Part shown: positions 17,012 to 25,519 of the stretch, one piece after another | How the letters are laid out: every line of letters begins with the position of its first letter | Numbering within the stretch: the first letter of the stretch is position 1 | Source of the DNA: Brevundimonas lenta | GTDB lineage: Bacteria > Pseudomonadota > Alphaproteobacteria > Caulobacterales > Caulobacteraceae | Length of the DNA stretch: 64,000 nt | Reading direction: 5' to 3' | Assembly: GCF_014196335.1 (NCBI RefSeq) | Contig: NZ_JACIDM010000002.1 | Location: 744,001 to 808,000, forward strand | Notes under the pieces: model-generated | Database searches by the model: none | What the model was told of the DNA's origin: nothing | Seen by the model: only the letters and a program-made list of their open reading frames with translations | Translations under genes and position numbers: made by a program

Positions 17012-18028
17012 TCAGCCCTTCGCCTTCGCCGCCACCGCCGCCAGATGCGCGCCCACGGATTCGATGGTGCGAAGGCCCAGGGCCTCGCGGCGGGCCAGCA
17101 GTTCGGGCGAGCCGGCGTCGTAGTCGGTCATGAGCTTTTTGACGAAGGCGCCGGAGCGGACCTCTGACAGCACCTCGTCCATCGCCGCCTTCGAAGGTTC
17201 GCCGATGATGCGGGGACCGGTCAGGTACGCGCCGTACTCGGCGGTGTTGGAGATTCGGCCGAAGGCGCGGGCGATTCCCATGTCGAACATCAGGTCGGTG
17301 ACCAGCTTCAGCTCGTAGAAGCATTCGAACCAGGCGACCTCGGGCGGATAGCCGGCCTCGACCAGCTTCATGAAGGCGCCGTCGACCAGTTCGGCGACGC
17401 CGCCGCACAGCACAACCTGCTCGCCGAACAGGTCGGATTCGCATTCGGCGGCGAAGGTGGTCTCGAGGATGCCCTTGCGGCCGCAGCCCAGCGCCGCAGC
17501 GTAGGACAGACCGAGTGAGTGCGCGCCGCCGGACGCGTCCTGGTGAACCCCGAACAGACAGAAGACCCCCTCCCCGGCTTCGTAGAGGTCGCGGATGCGC
17601 GGGCCGATGCCCTTGGGCGAGGCGAGAATGACGTCGAGGTCGGCGCGCGGCTGGACCAGGCCGAACCGCACCGACAGGCCGTGGGCGAAGATCAGCGCCG
17701 CGCCGGGCTTGATGTTGGGCTCCAGCTCGTCACGCCACAGATCGCGGTGAGCCTCATCCGAGACCATGACGGCGACGACGTCGGCCGAGGCGGCGGCCTC
17801 GCCGGCGGTCAGGACCGTGAAGCCGTCGGCCTCGGCCTTCGCGCGGGTCGCCGAGCCGGCCTTCAGCCCGACAACGATGTCGGCGACGCCGGAGTCGCGC
17901 AGGTTCAGTGCGTGGGTCCGCCCCTGGCTGCCGTAGCCGATCACGGCGACGCGTTTGCCGCGGATGATGGACAGATCGCAGTCGCGGTCATGGAACGTGG
18001 GCAGCGGCGTCGCTATTTGCTGGGTCAT
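17012..18028 (-). CDS. ilvC: ketol-acid reductoisomerase (divergent class I)
   Basis: The 338-residue enzyme catalyses the second step of branched-chain amino acid synthesis with NADPH. It keeps GYGSQGRTHALNLRDSG, FAHG with its catalytic His, DLFGEQVVLCGG with the metal-binding Asp and Glu, the ECFYELKLVTDLMF Glu, and SNTAEYG. Unusual are PKGIGPRIRDLYEAGEGVF in place of the common PKGPGH.VR segment and several substitutions nearby. It may be a second, divergent copy. ATG 18028 gives MTQQIATPLP; GTG 18034 or ATG 18040 would extend it by 2 or 4 residues. Its start overlaps the divergent DUF924 gene. Confidence 0.88.
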   Translation of the reverse strand: MTQQIATPLPTFHDRDCDLSIIRGKRVAVIGYGSQGRTHALNLRDSGVADIVVGLKAGSATRAKAEADGFTVLTAGEAAASADVVAVMVSDEAHRDLWRDELEPNIKPGAALIFAHGLSVRFGLVQPRADLDVILASPKGIGPRIRDLYEAGEGVFCLFGVHQDASGGAHSLGLSYAAALGCGRKGILETTFAAECESDLFGEQVVLCGGVAELVDGAFMKLVEAGYPPEVAWFECFYELKLVTDLMFDMGIARAFGRISNTAEYGAYLTGPRIIGEPSKAAMDEVLSEVRSGAFVKKLMTDYDAGSPELLARREALGLRTIESVGAHLAAVAAKAKG

Positions 18029-18575
18029 GAGCACAGACATAACCCCTTCCGCCGTCGTCGCCTTCTGGAAAGAGGCCGGAGCCGACAAGTGGTTCGCCAA
18101 GGACGACGCGTTCGACGCGGCGTTCCGCCGGCGGTGGGAGGCCGCGCATATGATGGCGGCGCGGCGGGAGCTGGATCACTGGGCAGAGACGCCGGAGGGG
18201 TCGCTGGCGCTGCTGATCCTGCTGGACCAGTTTCCGCGGAACGTGTTCCGGGGCACGGCGCACCAGTTCGCCACTGACCCGCTGGCCCGGCATTTCGCGG
18301 TGATGGCCCTGGATGACGGCCAGGACCAGTTGGTCGAGAACGACCTGCGCCGCTTCTTCTACCTGCCGCTGCAGCACGCGGAGGACATGGCGCTGCAGGA
18401 CCGGCAGGTGGCGTTGTTCCAGGCCATGGAGCGGCCCGCCGACGATCGCTGGGCAGAGCACCATCACGGCATCATCGCCCGCTTCGGCCGCTTCCCCCAC
18501 CGCAACCGGGCGCTGGGACGCGAGACCACGCCGGACGAACAGATGTTCCTGGACAAGGACGGCTGGCGGGGCTGA
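18027..18575 (+). CDS. DUF924 family protein
   Basis: This 182-residue protein matches the DUF924 family: FWKEAGADKWFAKDDAFD at the start, LILLDQFPRNVFRGTAHQFATD in the middle, and FFYLPLQHAEDMALQDRQ with GRFPHRN later. The fold is tetratricopeptide-like, and no enzymatic role is established. The ATG at 18027 overlaps the start codon region of ilvC on the other strand (TCATGA), an unusual head-to-head overlap. Confidence 0.9.
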   Translation: MSTDITPSAVVAFWKEAGADKWFAKDDAFDAAFRRRWEAAHMMAARRELDHWAETPEGSLALLILLDQFPRNVFRGTAHQFATDPLARHFAVMALDDGQDQLVENDLRRFFYLPLQHAEDMALQDRQVALFQAMERPADDRWAEHHHGIIARFGRFPHRNRALGRETTPDEQMFLDKDGWRG

Positions 18576-18631
18576 TCGCCCTGTTCCAGGGCGGGTGCCT
18601 TGGAGCGCTGCGGTTTCTGGATTAAGCGGGG

Positions 18632-18657
18632 AAACGGCCCGTCGGGGGCCGTTTTTT
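18632..18657 (+). terminator. rho-independent terminator
   Basis: AAACGGCCC-GTC-GGGGGCCGTTTTTT forms a strong GC stem followed by six T residues. It follows the DUF924 gene and precedes the lipoprotein pair. Confidence 0.88.
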
Positions 18658-18680
18658 ATGCGATCCAGGGGCCATCGCCA

Positions 18681-19295
18681 ATGAAGTCCAACATTCTCCT
18701 TCGCCACGCCGTTCGCGGCCTGGCCGTACTGTCCTGCGCCGTGGTGCTGACCGGCTGTCTGGCGACGAAGTCGTACGTCGATCCGACGCTGCCGCGCGTC
18801 GCCCGGGCCGATATCGCCGCGCCGGCGAACCTGCATCCGGTCCAGGTCGCGGTCGAGTTCCGCACCAGGGGCACCGCCAACGCCGCCGGGACGGCCGAAG
18901 TGCAGCCGCGCGTCGTCGCGATCGCCGCCGAGTCGGGCCTGTTCTCCACGGTTTCGCGCGAGGCCGCCGGCCCCGACGCCGGCCTGCTGACGGTCATGAT
19001 CGACAACGTTCCGCTGGAAGGCGAGAACGCCGAGGCCGAAGGCTTCGGCACCGGCCTGACGCTCGGCGCCGTCGGCTCGATGGTCACCGACACCTACGTC
19101 GCCACCGTCACCTACAGCCGCGGCGGTGAAACGACCTCGGTCGACGTGCGCCATGCCCTGCACACGACGATCGGCAACCACGCCGGCCCCGAAGGCCTGG
19201 CGCCGGTGTCGATGCTGGAAGGCTCGCACCAGGTGATCGACCAGATCGTCTGGAACGGCCTCGACCAACTCGCCGACAAGAAGGCGTTCGAGTGA
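18681..19295 (+). CDS. lipoprotein of unknown function
   Basis: The 204-residue protein has a lipoprotein signal with a clear lipobox (VVLTGC, Cys near residue 25). The mature part has a predicted alpha/beta periplasmic fold with no recognised family motif. A hydrophobic GTGLTLGAVGSMV patch occurs near the middle. The ATG at 18681 lies about 24 bp after a terminator. It overlaps the next lipoprotein gene, so both probably work together in the envelope. Confidence 0.8.
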   Translation: MKSNILLRHAVRGLAVLSCAVVLTGCLATKSYVDPTLPRVARADIAAPANLHPVQVAVEFRTRGTANAAGTAEVQPRVVAIAAESGLFSTVSREAAGPDAGLLTVMIDNVPLEGENAEAEGFGTGLTLGAVGSMVTDTYVATVTYSRGGETTSVDVRHALHTTIGNHAGPEGLAPVSMLEGSHQVIDQIVWNGLDQLADKKAFE

Positions 19296-19858
19296 TGCGC
19301 GTCGCCATCCGCGGCGGCGTCGCGCTGGCGATGCTGCTGGTGCTGGCCGCCTGCGTGAACTCGCCGGCGCCGGCCTACCAGCCCGGCATCGCCAACCTGC
19401 AGGTGCTGCGCGCCGGCGCCGCGCCGATCGCGGTGGACGACTTCGCGGCCGACGCCGGCGTCAACAACAGCCGGTTCAGCCTGCGCGGCAACACGATGAC
19501 CGGCGCCGGCGTCGACAGCGACTTCAGCACCTACCTGCAGCAGGCGCTGGAGTCCGAACTGCGCACCGCCGGGCGGCTCGACGCCGCCTCCGGCCTGCGC
19601 CTGTCCGGAACGCTGACCACGAACCGCCTGGACGCCGCCGACTCCGCCGTCGGCAACGCCACGGTCGGCGCCCGCTTCGTGCTGACCCGCGACGGCCGGG
19701 TCGTCTACGACCGGCGGCTTGTCGCCGACCACACCTGGGAATCGTCGTTCATGGGCGCGATCGCGATCCCGGCGGCGTTTCAGGGGTATGCCGCGACCGT
19801 ACAGATGCTGATCGGACAGTTGTTCGCTGATCCGGCCTTCATCGAAGCGAGCCGCTAG
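19295..19858 (+). CDS. lipoprotein of unknown function, coupled to the preceding one
   Basis: The 187-residue protein has a lipobox LAAC around residue 20. The mature region includes FSTYLQQALESELRTAGRLD and GARFVLTRDGRVVYD, a layout seen in small outer-membrane-associated lipoproteins of the LptE or LPS-assembly type, but no family can be named. The ATG at 19295 shares one base with the upstream TGA; GTG 19292 would overlap by 4 bp. Either way the pair is translationally coupled. Confidence 0.8.
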   Translation: MRVAIRGGVALAMLLVLAACVNSPAPAYQPGIANLQVLRAGAAPIAVDDFAADAGVNNSRFSLRGNTMTGAGVDSDFSTYLQQALESELRTAGRLDAASGLRLSGTLTTNRLDAADSAVGNATVGARFVLTRDGRVVYDRRLVADHTWESSFMGAIAIPAAFQGYAATVQMLIGQLFADPAFIEASR

Positions 19859-19903
19859 ACGAACGGACGGGCGGGGGTTCGCCCCCGCCCGCTCCACCTC
19901 CGC

Positions 19904-20446
19904 TCAGGGCTTCGCGCGGCCTTTCGCGGCGATATGGCCGACCATCATGTAGGGCTCTACGGCCTCGATGTAGTCGAGGACGGCGGCGTCCAGCGCCTCG
20001 CGCGCGTCCCCGGCCGGATCTTCCTCGGTGTTCGGCGGATCGCCCTTGAGCCCGTCGAGAACCACAAGCGCACGTTCGACCCCTTCGAGCGCCGCCTTGA
20101 CCTCCGGCCCGAACAGGAAGTGGGACACGGCCACCGCCCGGTAGAAGGACTCCATCGGCTCCTTCGGCAACTTTCCCATCAGCACGCCCAGGCGCTGGTT
20201 CCTCATGACGTCGTCATGGCGCGAGGCGATGGCCCCCATGATGGTGCGGAAATTCTCGAAGCGCCGGTCGAACAGATCCATCAGCAGCTTGTCGTTGGCC
20301 GTCTTCCACTGGCGGAAGGTGATGGCGCTGACGACGGAGGCGGTGATCAGGGCGATAAAGCCCGTGATGAAAGCCGCGATGACCTGCGGGCTCCAGAAGC
20401 CGGGCGAAGCCGCGGCCGCAGGCGGTACGATGTTGATGTCGATCAT
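19904..20446 (-). CDS. single-pass membrane protein of unknown function
   Basis: The 180-residue protein has one strong transmembrane segment near residues 20-42 (VIAAFITGFIALITASVVSA). A cytoplasmic part follows with a helical MDLFDRRFENFRTIMGAI region and a Gly/Pro/Asp linker before the C-terminal helix. Short periplasmic N-terminus, no catalytic motif. Its neighbours are unrelated, and the upstream TetR gene on the same strand is about 60 bp away. Confidence 0.72.
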   Translation of the reverse strand: MIDINIVPPAAAASPGFWSPQVIAAFITGFIALITASVVSAITFRQWKTANDKLLMDLFDRRFENFRTIMGAIASRHDDVMRNQRLGVLMGKLPKEPMESFYRAVAVSHFLFGPEVKAALEGVERALVVLDGLKGDPPNTEEDPAGDAREALDAAVLDYIEAVEPYMMVGHIAAKGRAKP

Positions 20447-20509
20447 CGCCTGGACGTCTCCCGCGCGCTGCCGGAGGCCACCCTACAGGCGCGGCGGCCA
20501 TTGGGCCAA

Positions 20510-21160
20510 TCAGGTCCCGAGGAAGACGGTTCGCACGAAGGTGCGGTAGGCGAGGATCTGGCGGGCCATGATCTGCGGCTCCTGCAGCGCCTTCGAGACG
20601 ATGATGCCGCCGTCGATGACGGTCATGAGCATGTCGGCCAGGTCGGCGAGCGGAATGTCGACCCGCGGGGGGTGGACCTCGGCGACACGCTCCAGCCGGG
20701 CGAGGAACTGGGCGCACCAGACCTGGATCACGTCGACCAGCATCTGGCGAACGCGGCCGTCGAACTGCTGGTCCTGAAAGACGAAGGTGGAGACGAGGCA
20801 GCCGGGGCGTTCGGTCTGGACCTCGGCCATGATCTCGGCGAGCAGCTTCAGCCCGAGCAGAAAGGCCTGCAGCGGATCCTCGACGAGTTCGTCGGCGCGG
20901 GCGAAATTCTCTTCGAAGATCGACAGGTTACGCTCGCGGAAGCGCTCGATCAGCGCCAGGGCGAGATCGTTCTTGTCGCGGAAATGGTAGAAGAAGCCGC
21001 TCTTGGTGATGCAGGCCTCGAACAGGATCTCGTCGATCGAGGTGGCGGCGAAGCCCTTCTCCAGGACCGAGGCCTCGGCGATGTCCATGATCCGGTCGCG
21101 CGTCTGTTCGCCCTTGGCGACACGCTGCACCGGTCTTTCGCGGGTCAGGGACTGCACCAT
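20510..21160 (-). CDS. TetR family transcriptional regulator
   Basis: The 216-residue protein has the TetR helix-turn-helix at residues about 15-60: RDRIMDIAEASVLEKGF, then TSIDEILFEACITKSGFFYHFRDK split over the turn. The C-terminal ligand domain ends in a helical LAYRTFVRTVFLG. Subfamily features (PGCLVSTFVFQDQ) are seen in regulators next to small dehydrogenase or lipid genes. The ATG at 21160 is preferred; a GTG at 21187 would add nine residues. It is divergent from a sterol desaturase-like gene, which it may control. Confidence 0.92.
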   Translation of the reverse strand: MVQSLTRERPVQRVAKGEQTRDRIMDIAEASVLEKGFAATSIDEILFEACITKSGFFYHFRDKNDLALALIERFRERNLSIFEENFARADELVEDPLQAFLLGLKLLAEIMAEVQTERPGCLVSTFVFQDQQFDGRVRQMLVDVIQVWCAQFLARLERVAEVHPPRVDIPLADLADMLMTVIDGGIIVSKALQEPQIMARQILAYRTFVRTVFLGT

Positions 21161-21367
21161 GAGTGCGGTTTTCCTTATTTCGGCCACAGGACGACGACGG
21201 GCCTGGCGTCAGGAGGGGCTGTTATATCGCTGTAAATGTGCGGGGAAATCGCCCCGTTACTGAACTGGACCACGCGACGACTGAACTCGTGCGGCCTGAA
21301 CTTCTACCACTTCGACCTCCCGAAATCGACCGCCGCCCTCCCCGGCGCCCGCTCAACGAGGTTGAAG

Positions 21368-22090
21368 ATGTTCAATATTGTAACCGGTTCGATCCTGGCG
21401 ATGTTCGTCGGCTTCATCGCACTCGACACGCTGTGGAGACCACGCGGATACCCGACATCGCCGTGGTGGCGACTGAAGGGCGTGCTGGCCTTCGTCACCT
21501 ATATGGCCGTCTCGATCAGCGCGCCGTTGTTGTGGGACAGGTTCCTGTCGGAATACCGCCTGATCGACTTCACCGGCGAGCCGCTGTGGCTGCAGCTCGG
21601 CGTCGGCTTCGTGATGTTCCAGTTGACCATGTACCTGTGGCACCGGACGCTGCACGGGAATGACTTCCTGTGGCGGCACCTGCATCAGACCCACCACGCG
21701 GCCGAGCGCGTCGACGTCTACGGCGCCTTCTGGTTCCATCCGCTGGATATGCTCGCCTGGACGCTGCAGGGCAGCCTGACCCTGGTCTGGTTCATCGGCC
21801 TGTCGGTCGAGGCGGTGATCCCGATAGTGCTGGCGAACAGCTTCATGGCCATGTTCACCCACGCCAACGTCCGCACGCCCCGGTGGCTGGGCCGGTTCAT
21901 CGCCCGCCCGGAGATGCACGCCGCACACCATGAGCGCGGGGTCCACCGCTCGAACTACTGCGACCTGCCGCTGATCGACATGATCTTCGGCACCTGGAAC
22001 AACCCGAAGACCGCGCCGAAGGAGGCGGGCTTCTACGATGGAGCGTCGGATCAGCTGGGTTCGCTGCTGATCGGGCGAAAGCTGGCCTGA
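21368..22090 (+). CDS. sterol desaturase / fatty acid hydroxylase family protein
   Basis: The 240-residue integral membrane protein has about four hydrophobic segments and the eight-His di-iron pattern of the family: HRTLH near residue 100, HQTHH near 115, and HAAHHERG near 195, with extra His in FWFHPLD and FTHAN. It would hydroxylate or desaturate a lipid using O2. The ATG at 21368 follows a GAGGTTGAAG region. The divergent TetR gene suggests local regulation through the 207 bp between them; no clear operator palindrome could be picked out by eye. Confidence 0.9.
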   Translation: MFNIVTGSILAMFVGFIALDTLWRPRGYPTSPWWRLKGVLAFVTYMAVSISAPLLWDRFLSEYRLIDFTGEPLWLQLGVGFVMFQLTMYLWHRTLHGNDFLWRHLHQTHHAAERVDVYGAFWFHPLDMLAWTLQGSLTLVWFIGLSVEAVIPIVLANSFMAMFTHANVRTPRWLGRFIARPEMHAAHHERGVHRSNYCDLPLIDMIFGTWNNPKTAPKEAGFYDGASDQLGSLLIGRKLA

Positions 22091-22168
22091 ACGGCCAGGC
22101 TGTTGACCCCGAAATCATAACCGGCCGAAACTTCCCCCTGGAGCGGCGTCGCTTCAGGGGGATTTTTC

Positions 22169-22627
22169 ATGATCGAACTTCTGGCCGTGCTGGCCCTGTC
22201 CGGGATCGCGAATCCGTCGTCCGCGATGACCGGACCGCCTGCGATCGTCGCGCCGGCGGCGCCGCGGTCGAAGTTCGAGGACGGCGTGCTGACCCTGGTC
22301 AGGGGCGAGCGGGCGATCCTGCGGCAGGACGACGGCGGGACGTTCTCGCTGGTCCGGGCCGAAGCTGCGAACGGAGAGGTCACAGCCGAGCCAGGTACGG
22401 TGGTGTTCACCCTGGACAACAGCATGGGCACGGCGCTCCGGGTGAAGAGCGGCCTCAGCAAGCCGATGCGGTACGACGCCTATTTCGATGAGGCGCGGCG
22501 CAACCGGACCTCGACCTGCACCGTGCGGGCCGGGCTGATGGTCTTCGAGCACTGGGGTCAGTCGGTGCCGCAGTTCACCCTCGCCAACTTCCGCATCGTC
22601 GGCGACGACGAGATGACATGCGAGTAA
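22169..22627 (+). CDS. exported protein of unknown function
   Basis: The 152-residue protein has a short hydrophobic N-terminus (LLAVLALSGIA) likely to be a signal peptide. The mature part is beta-rich with two Cys residues (STCTVRAG and DEMTCE), which could form a disulfide. A run with LVRGERAILRQDDGGTFSLV and FTLDNSMGTALRVKS suggests a small sandwich fold. No family recognised. It follows the desaturase on the same strand. Confidence 0.68.
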   Translation: MIELLAVLALSGIANPSSAMTGPPAIVAPAAPRSKFEDGVLTLVRGERAILRQDDGGTFSLVRAEAANGEVTAEPGTVVFTLDNSMGTALRVKSGLSKPMRYDAYFDEARRNRTSTCTVRAGLMVFEHWGQSVPQFTLANFRIVGDDEMTCE

Positions 22628-22633
22628 GCGCTT

Positions 22634-22778
22634 CCTTCCCCCTTCATGGGGGAAGGTGGCAGGCGGAGCCTGACGGACGGGGGCTGGTTGCTGCGACATG
22701 GCTTCGGCCAGTCCGGATACGGAAAGAGCCCCCATCCGAGCCGCTCCGCGGCCCACCTTCCGCCGAAATGGGGGAAGG
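22634..22778. repeat. dispersed hairpin repeat, third family
   Basis: A perfect hairpin at 22634-22656 (CCTTCCCCC/GGGGGAAGG) and a looser one at 22756-22778 (CCTTCC..GGGGGAAGG) bracket about 100 bp holding GGGGGCT and AGCCCCC arms. The plan matches the A/B repeats but the sequence differs. It lies between the exported protein and thyA; apart from it the 22628-22883 gap shows nothing more. Confidence 0.75.
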
Positions 22779-22883
22779 ATTGGTGGGTGTCAGAGGCAGT
22801 TATCCCCGCAACCCACGACTTTGATTGCGGCTGCTGGCCAATTTTGAGGGCTACGAATCACAGAGTGAGTCAACCTGCCCGCT

Positions 22884-23741
22884 ATGAACGCAATGGCCGC
22901 ATTGGTTGATCTGGAAGCCCGCACCGGAGCGGTCGCGGCTGACCATCCCGAGTGGCAGTACCTGAATCTTCTGCGCGACATCCTCGACAACGGGGCAACA
23001 CGCGATGATCGAACAGGGACAGGCACCAAGGGCGTGTTCGGCCGCCAGATGCGTTTCGACCTGTCGAAGGGCTTCCCGGTTCTGACGACCAAGAAGCTGC
23101 ACCTGCGCTCGATCATCGTCGAGCTGCTGTGGTTCCTGCGCGGCGAGACCAACATCGGCTGGCTGAAGGACAACGGCGTCAGCATCTGGGACGAATGGGC
23201 GGACGCCGAGGGCGAGCTGGGCCCGGTCTACGGCAAGCAGTGGCGCAGCTGGGCGGCCCCGGATGGCCGCGTCATCGACCAGATCGAGAAGCTGATCCAC
23301 GGTCTGAAGACCAATCCGAACGGGCGCCGGCACATCGTCTCGGCGTGGAACCCGGCGGACGTGGACGACATGGCCCTGCCGCCCTGCCACTGCCTGTTCC
23401 AGTTCTTCGTCGCCGACGGCAAGCTGAGCTGCCAGCTGTACCAGCGGTCGGCCGACGTCTTCCTGGGCGTGCCGTTCAACATCGCCTCCTACGCCCTGCT
23501 GACCATGATGGTGGCGCAGGTGTGCGGCCTGGAGCCGGGCGAGTTCGTGCACACCTTCGGCGATGCGCACCTGTATCTGAACCACATCGAACAGGCCGAG
23601 TTGCAGCTGAGCCGCGAGCCCCTGCCCCTGCCGGTGATGACGATCACGCCGAAGGACGACCTGTTCGCCTATCGGGTGGAGGACTTCGTGCTGGACGGCT
23701 ATGCGCCGTGGCCGCACATCAAGGCGCCGGTCGCGGTCTAA
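22884..23741 (+). CDS. thyA: thymidylate synthase
   Basis: This 285-residue enzyme methylates dUMP to dTMP using methylenetetrahydrofolate. Seen are [18 protein letters not shown] at the phosphate-binding loop, [22 protein letters not shown], the catalytic Cys in [10 protein letters not shown], and [21 protein letters not shown] 22884 gives [12 protein letters not shown] 22893 is also possible. It overlaps the MazG gene by one base and lies upstream of folA, which regenerates its folate. Confidence 0.97.
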   Translation: MNAMAALVDLEARTGAVAADHPEWQYLNLLRDILDNGATRDDRTGTGTKGVFGRQMRFDLSKGFPVLTTKKLHLRSIIVELLWFLRGETNIGWLKDNGVSIWDEWADAEGELGPVYGKQWRSWAAPDGRVIDQIEKLIHGLKTNPNGRRHIVSAWNPADVDDMALPPCHCLFQFFVADGKLSCQLYQRSADVFLGVPFNIASYALLTMMVAQVCGLEPGEFVHTFGDAHLYLNHIEQAELQLSREPLPLPVMTITPKDDLFAYRVEDFVLDGYAPWPHIKAPVAV

Positions 23742-24046
23742 TGAGTCTCGACCTGAAGGCGCTGCAGGACGACGTCCTGCGCATCTCCGACATCTATGCG
23801 CGCGAGCACGGCATCGAACGGTCGGCGGACTGGGCGCTGCTGAAAGTGCAGGAGGAGCTGGGCGAGCTGACCGCCGAGCATCTCCGCATGAGCGGACGGG
23901 CGCGGGGCGCCGCCGACGCCGGCAAGCTGGGCGACGAGGCGGCGGACGTACTGGGCATGTTGCTGATCTATTGCGACGCCGCCGGGATCGATATCGAGGC
24001 GGCGATGCAGCGGAAATGGCTGCACTGGCTGGAGGTGAAGGCGTGA
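23741..24046 (+). CDS. MazG-like nucleotide pyrophosphohydrolase
   Basis: This 101-residue protein has the metal-binding pattern of all-alpha NTP pyrophosphatases: EELGELTAE (ExxE) and DEAADVLGML (ExxD). Such enzymes hydrolyse NTPs or dNTPs, often non-canonical ones. Its ATG shares one base with the thyA stop (TAATG), so it is made in step with thymidylate synthase and could remove dUTP or damaged dNTPs. The substrate is not determinable from sequence. Confidence 0.82.
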   Translation: MSLDLKALQDDVLRISDIYAREHGIERSADWALLKVQEELGELTAEHLRMSGRARGAADAGKLGDEAADVLGMLLIYCDAAGIDIEAAMQRKWLHWLEVKA

Positions 24047-24519
24047 TCGTCGGACTGGTCGCGGCGCTGGCGCTGCAGCAGCTGTCGCCCCTGTGGTACG
24101 GGACGGGGCCGGACCTGGCGAACATTGTCACCGGGTCGCTCGACGTGTGCGGCCGGATTCAGGGGCCGGCCAATCCCATGGCTCCCGTCGCCACCGGCGG
24201 CGGCAGCTCCGGGTACGCCCGGGGCATCCGTTATACGACGACCGACCGGCCCGGCCATTGCGAGCTTCATGCGTGGGACTGGCGACCCCAGGGCGACCGG
24301 ATCGCCCAGGCCGCCGCCGCAGGCCTGACCGGATGGGCGCCGGGCTTCAGCACGGGAAAATGGCGTGAGCCTTTCGCCAATGAGTTCGGGCCGACCGTCT
24401 GGACGACCTTCGAGCAGCATGACGCTGAAGGCCGCCTGATCGCGGTCGTGCGCGTGATAGAGCCCGCCGACGGCGCCGTCGGCGAGATGTCGGTGACCTA
24501 CGAGGCCGTCGCGCCCTGA
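24043..24519 (+). CDS. exported protein of unknown function
   Basis: This 158-residue protein starts at a GTG that overlaps the MazG stop (GTGA). The N-terminus VGLVAALALQQLSP is a weak signal peptide. The mature part holds DVCGRIQGPANPMAP and a Cys-containing GHCELHAWDWRPQGD stretch. No family recognised. It completes a thyA-mazG unit; a functional link is unproven. Confidence 0.68.
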   Translation: MIVGLVAALALQQLSPLWYGTGPDLANIVTGSLDVCGRIQGPANPMAPVATGGGSSGYARGIRYTTTDRPGHCELHAWDWRPQGDRIAQAAAAGLTGWAPGFSTGKWREPFANEFGPTVWTTFEQHDAEGRLIAVVRVIEPADGAVGEMSVTYEAVAP

Positions 24520-24618
24520 CCCGCTGGCGTTGCACCGCGCCTCCGGGTTCCACCTGATGTTCCGACCCTGATGCCCTGACCAGAATGTCTCCGGGTCCAG
24601 GATTCGGAGGCGCGAGTG

Positions 24619-25290
24619 ATGACCGGGAAATTCACGGCGGAGCTGATCGGCACGATGGTGCTGGTGTTCTTCGGGTGCGGCGCGGCCGTGCTGGGCGGGT
24701 TCGACCATGTCGGACAGCTGGGCATCGCCTTCGCCTTCGGCCTGGCGATCGTGGCCATGGCCTACGGGATCGGGCCGGTCTCGGGCTGCCACGTGAACCC
24801 GGCCGTCAGCCTGGCGGTGTTCCTCGCCGGGCGGATGAGCGCGAAGGAAATGGGCGTCTACTGGGTGGCGCAGTTCATCGGCGCGGTGATCGGGGCGGTG
24901 CTGATCGGACTGATCGCCCAGACCGGTTTCGCCAGTCTGGGACAGAACGGCTACGACGCCGCCTCGCCGGGCGGATACGGCCTGGCCGCCGGGGCGGTGT
25001 TCGAGGTGGTCGCGACCGCGATCTTCGTCATCGTCATCCTTGGCGTGACCGGCGCCGGCGGACAGGCGCCGTTCGCCGGCCTGGCCATCGGCCTGACCCT
25101 GACCGTGATCCACATCGTCGGAATCCAGGTGACGGGGGTGTCGGTCAATCCGGCCCGCAGCTTCGGGCCCGCCGTGCTGGTCGGCGGCGAAGCGCTGAGC
25201 CAGCTGTGGCTGTTTATCGTCGCGCCGCTGATCGGGGCGGCGCTGGGGGCTCTTCTCTTCCGTTCACGGCTGCTGGAGGCCGAACAATGA
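24619..25290 (+). CDS. aqpZ: aquaporin Z
   Basis: The 223-residue membrane protein has six transmembrane helices and two half-helix NPA motifs, SGCHVNPAVS near residue 63 and VSVNPARSF near 180. The selectivity-filter Arg follows the second NPA, as in water-specific aquaporins, and the total length fits AqpZ. GGAGG lies 8 nt before ATG 24619 and 5 nt before GTG 24616. A small ORF overlaps its stop codon. Confidence 0.94.
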   Translation: MTGKFTAELIGTMVLVFFGCGAAVLGGFDHVGQLGIAFAFGLAIVAMAYGIGPVSGCHVNPAVSLAVFLAGRMSAKEMGVYWVAQFIGAVIGAVLIGLIAQTGFASLGQNGYDAASPGGYGLAAGAVFEVVATAIFVIVILGVTGAGGQAPFAGLAIGLTLTVIHIVGIQVTGVSVNPARSFGPAVLVGGEALSQLWLFIVAPLIGAALGALLFRSRLLEAEQ

Positions 25291-25433
25291 TGAGCGCGCG
25301 CAACCGGGCGCTGGGGCTGGCCATGCTGAAGGCCCATGCCGACTTCCGCCTGCCGCCCTGGCCCCGGACGCCGGAGCCCGCTCCTTCTCCGGAACCGGAA
25401 TCGCCCCCGCCGCAGAGCGGTCGCCGGGCCTGA
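25287..25433 (+). CDS. small Pro-rich protein coupled to aqpZ
   Basis: This 48-residue ORF starts at an ATG overlapping the aqpZ stop (ATGA). The first 25 residues are basic and helical (ARNRALGLAMLKAHADFRL) and the rest is PEPAPSPEPESPPP low complexity. No homologous family is recalled. Codon use fits its neighbours and the overlap supports translation, but it could be spurious. Confidence 0.5.
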   Translation: MMSARNRALGLAMLKAHADFRLPPWPRTPEPAPSPEPESPPPQSGRRA

Positions 25434-25519
25434 CGCCTTGAAGGCGCCGGGCGGAATCGCGCAAAGAGCAGGGTGAAAGAGCGCCGCGGCCGTCCGGTCC
25501 GTGCGCGCGAGAGGTCGCC

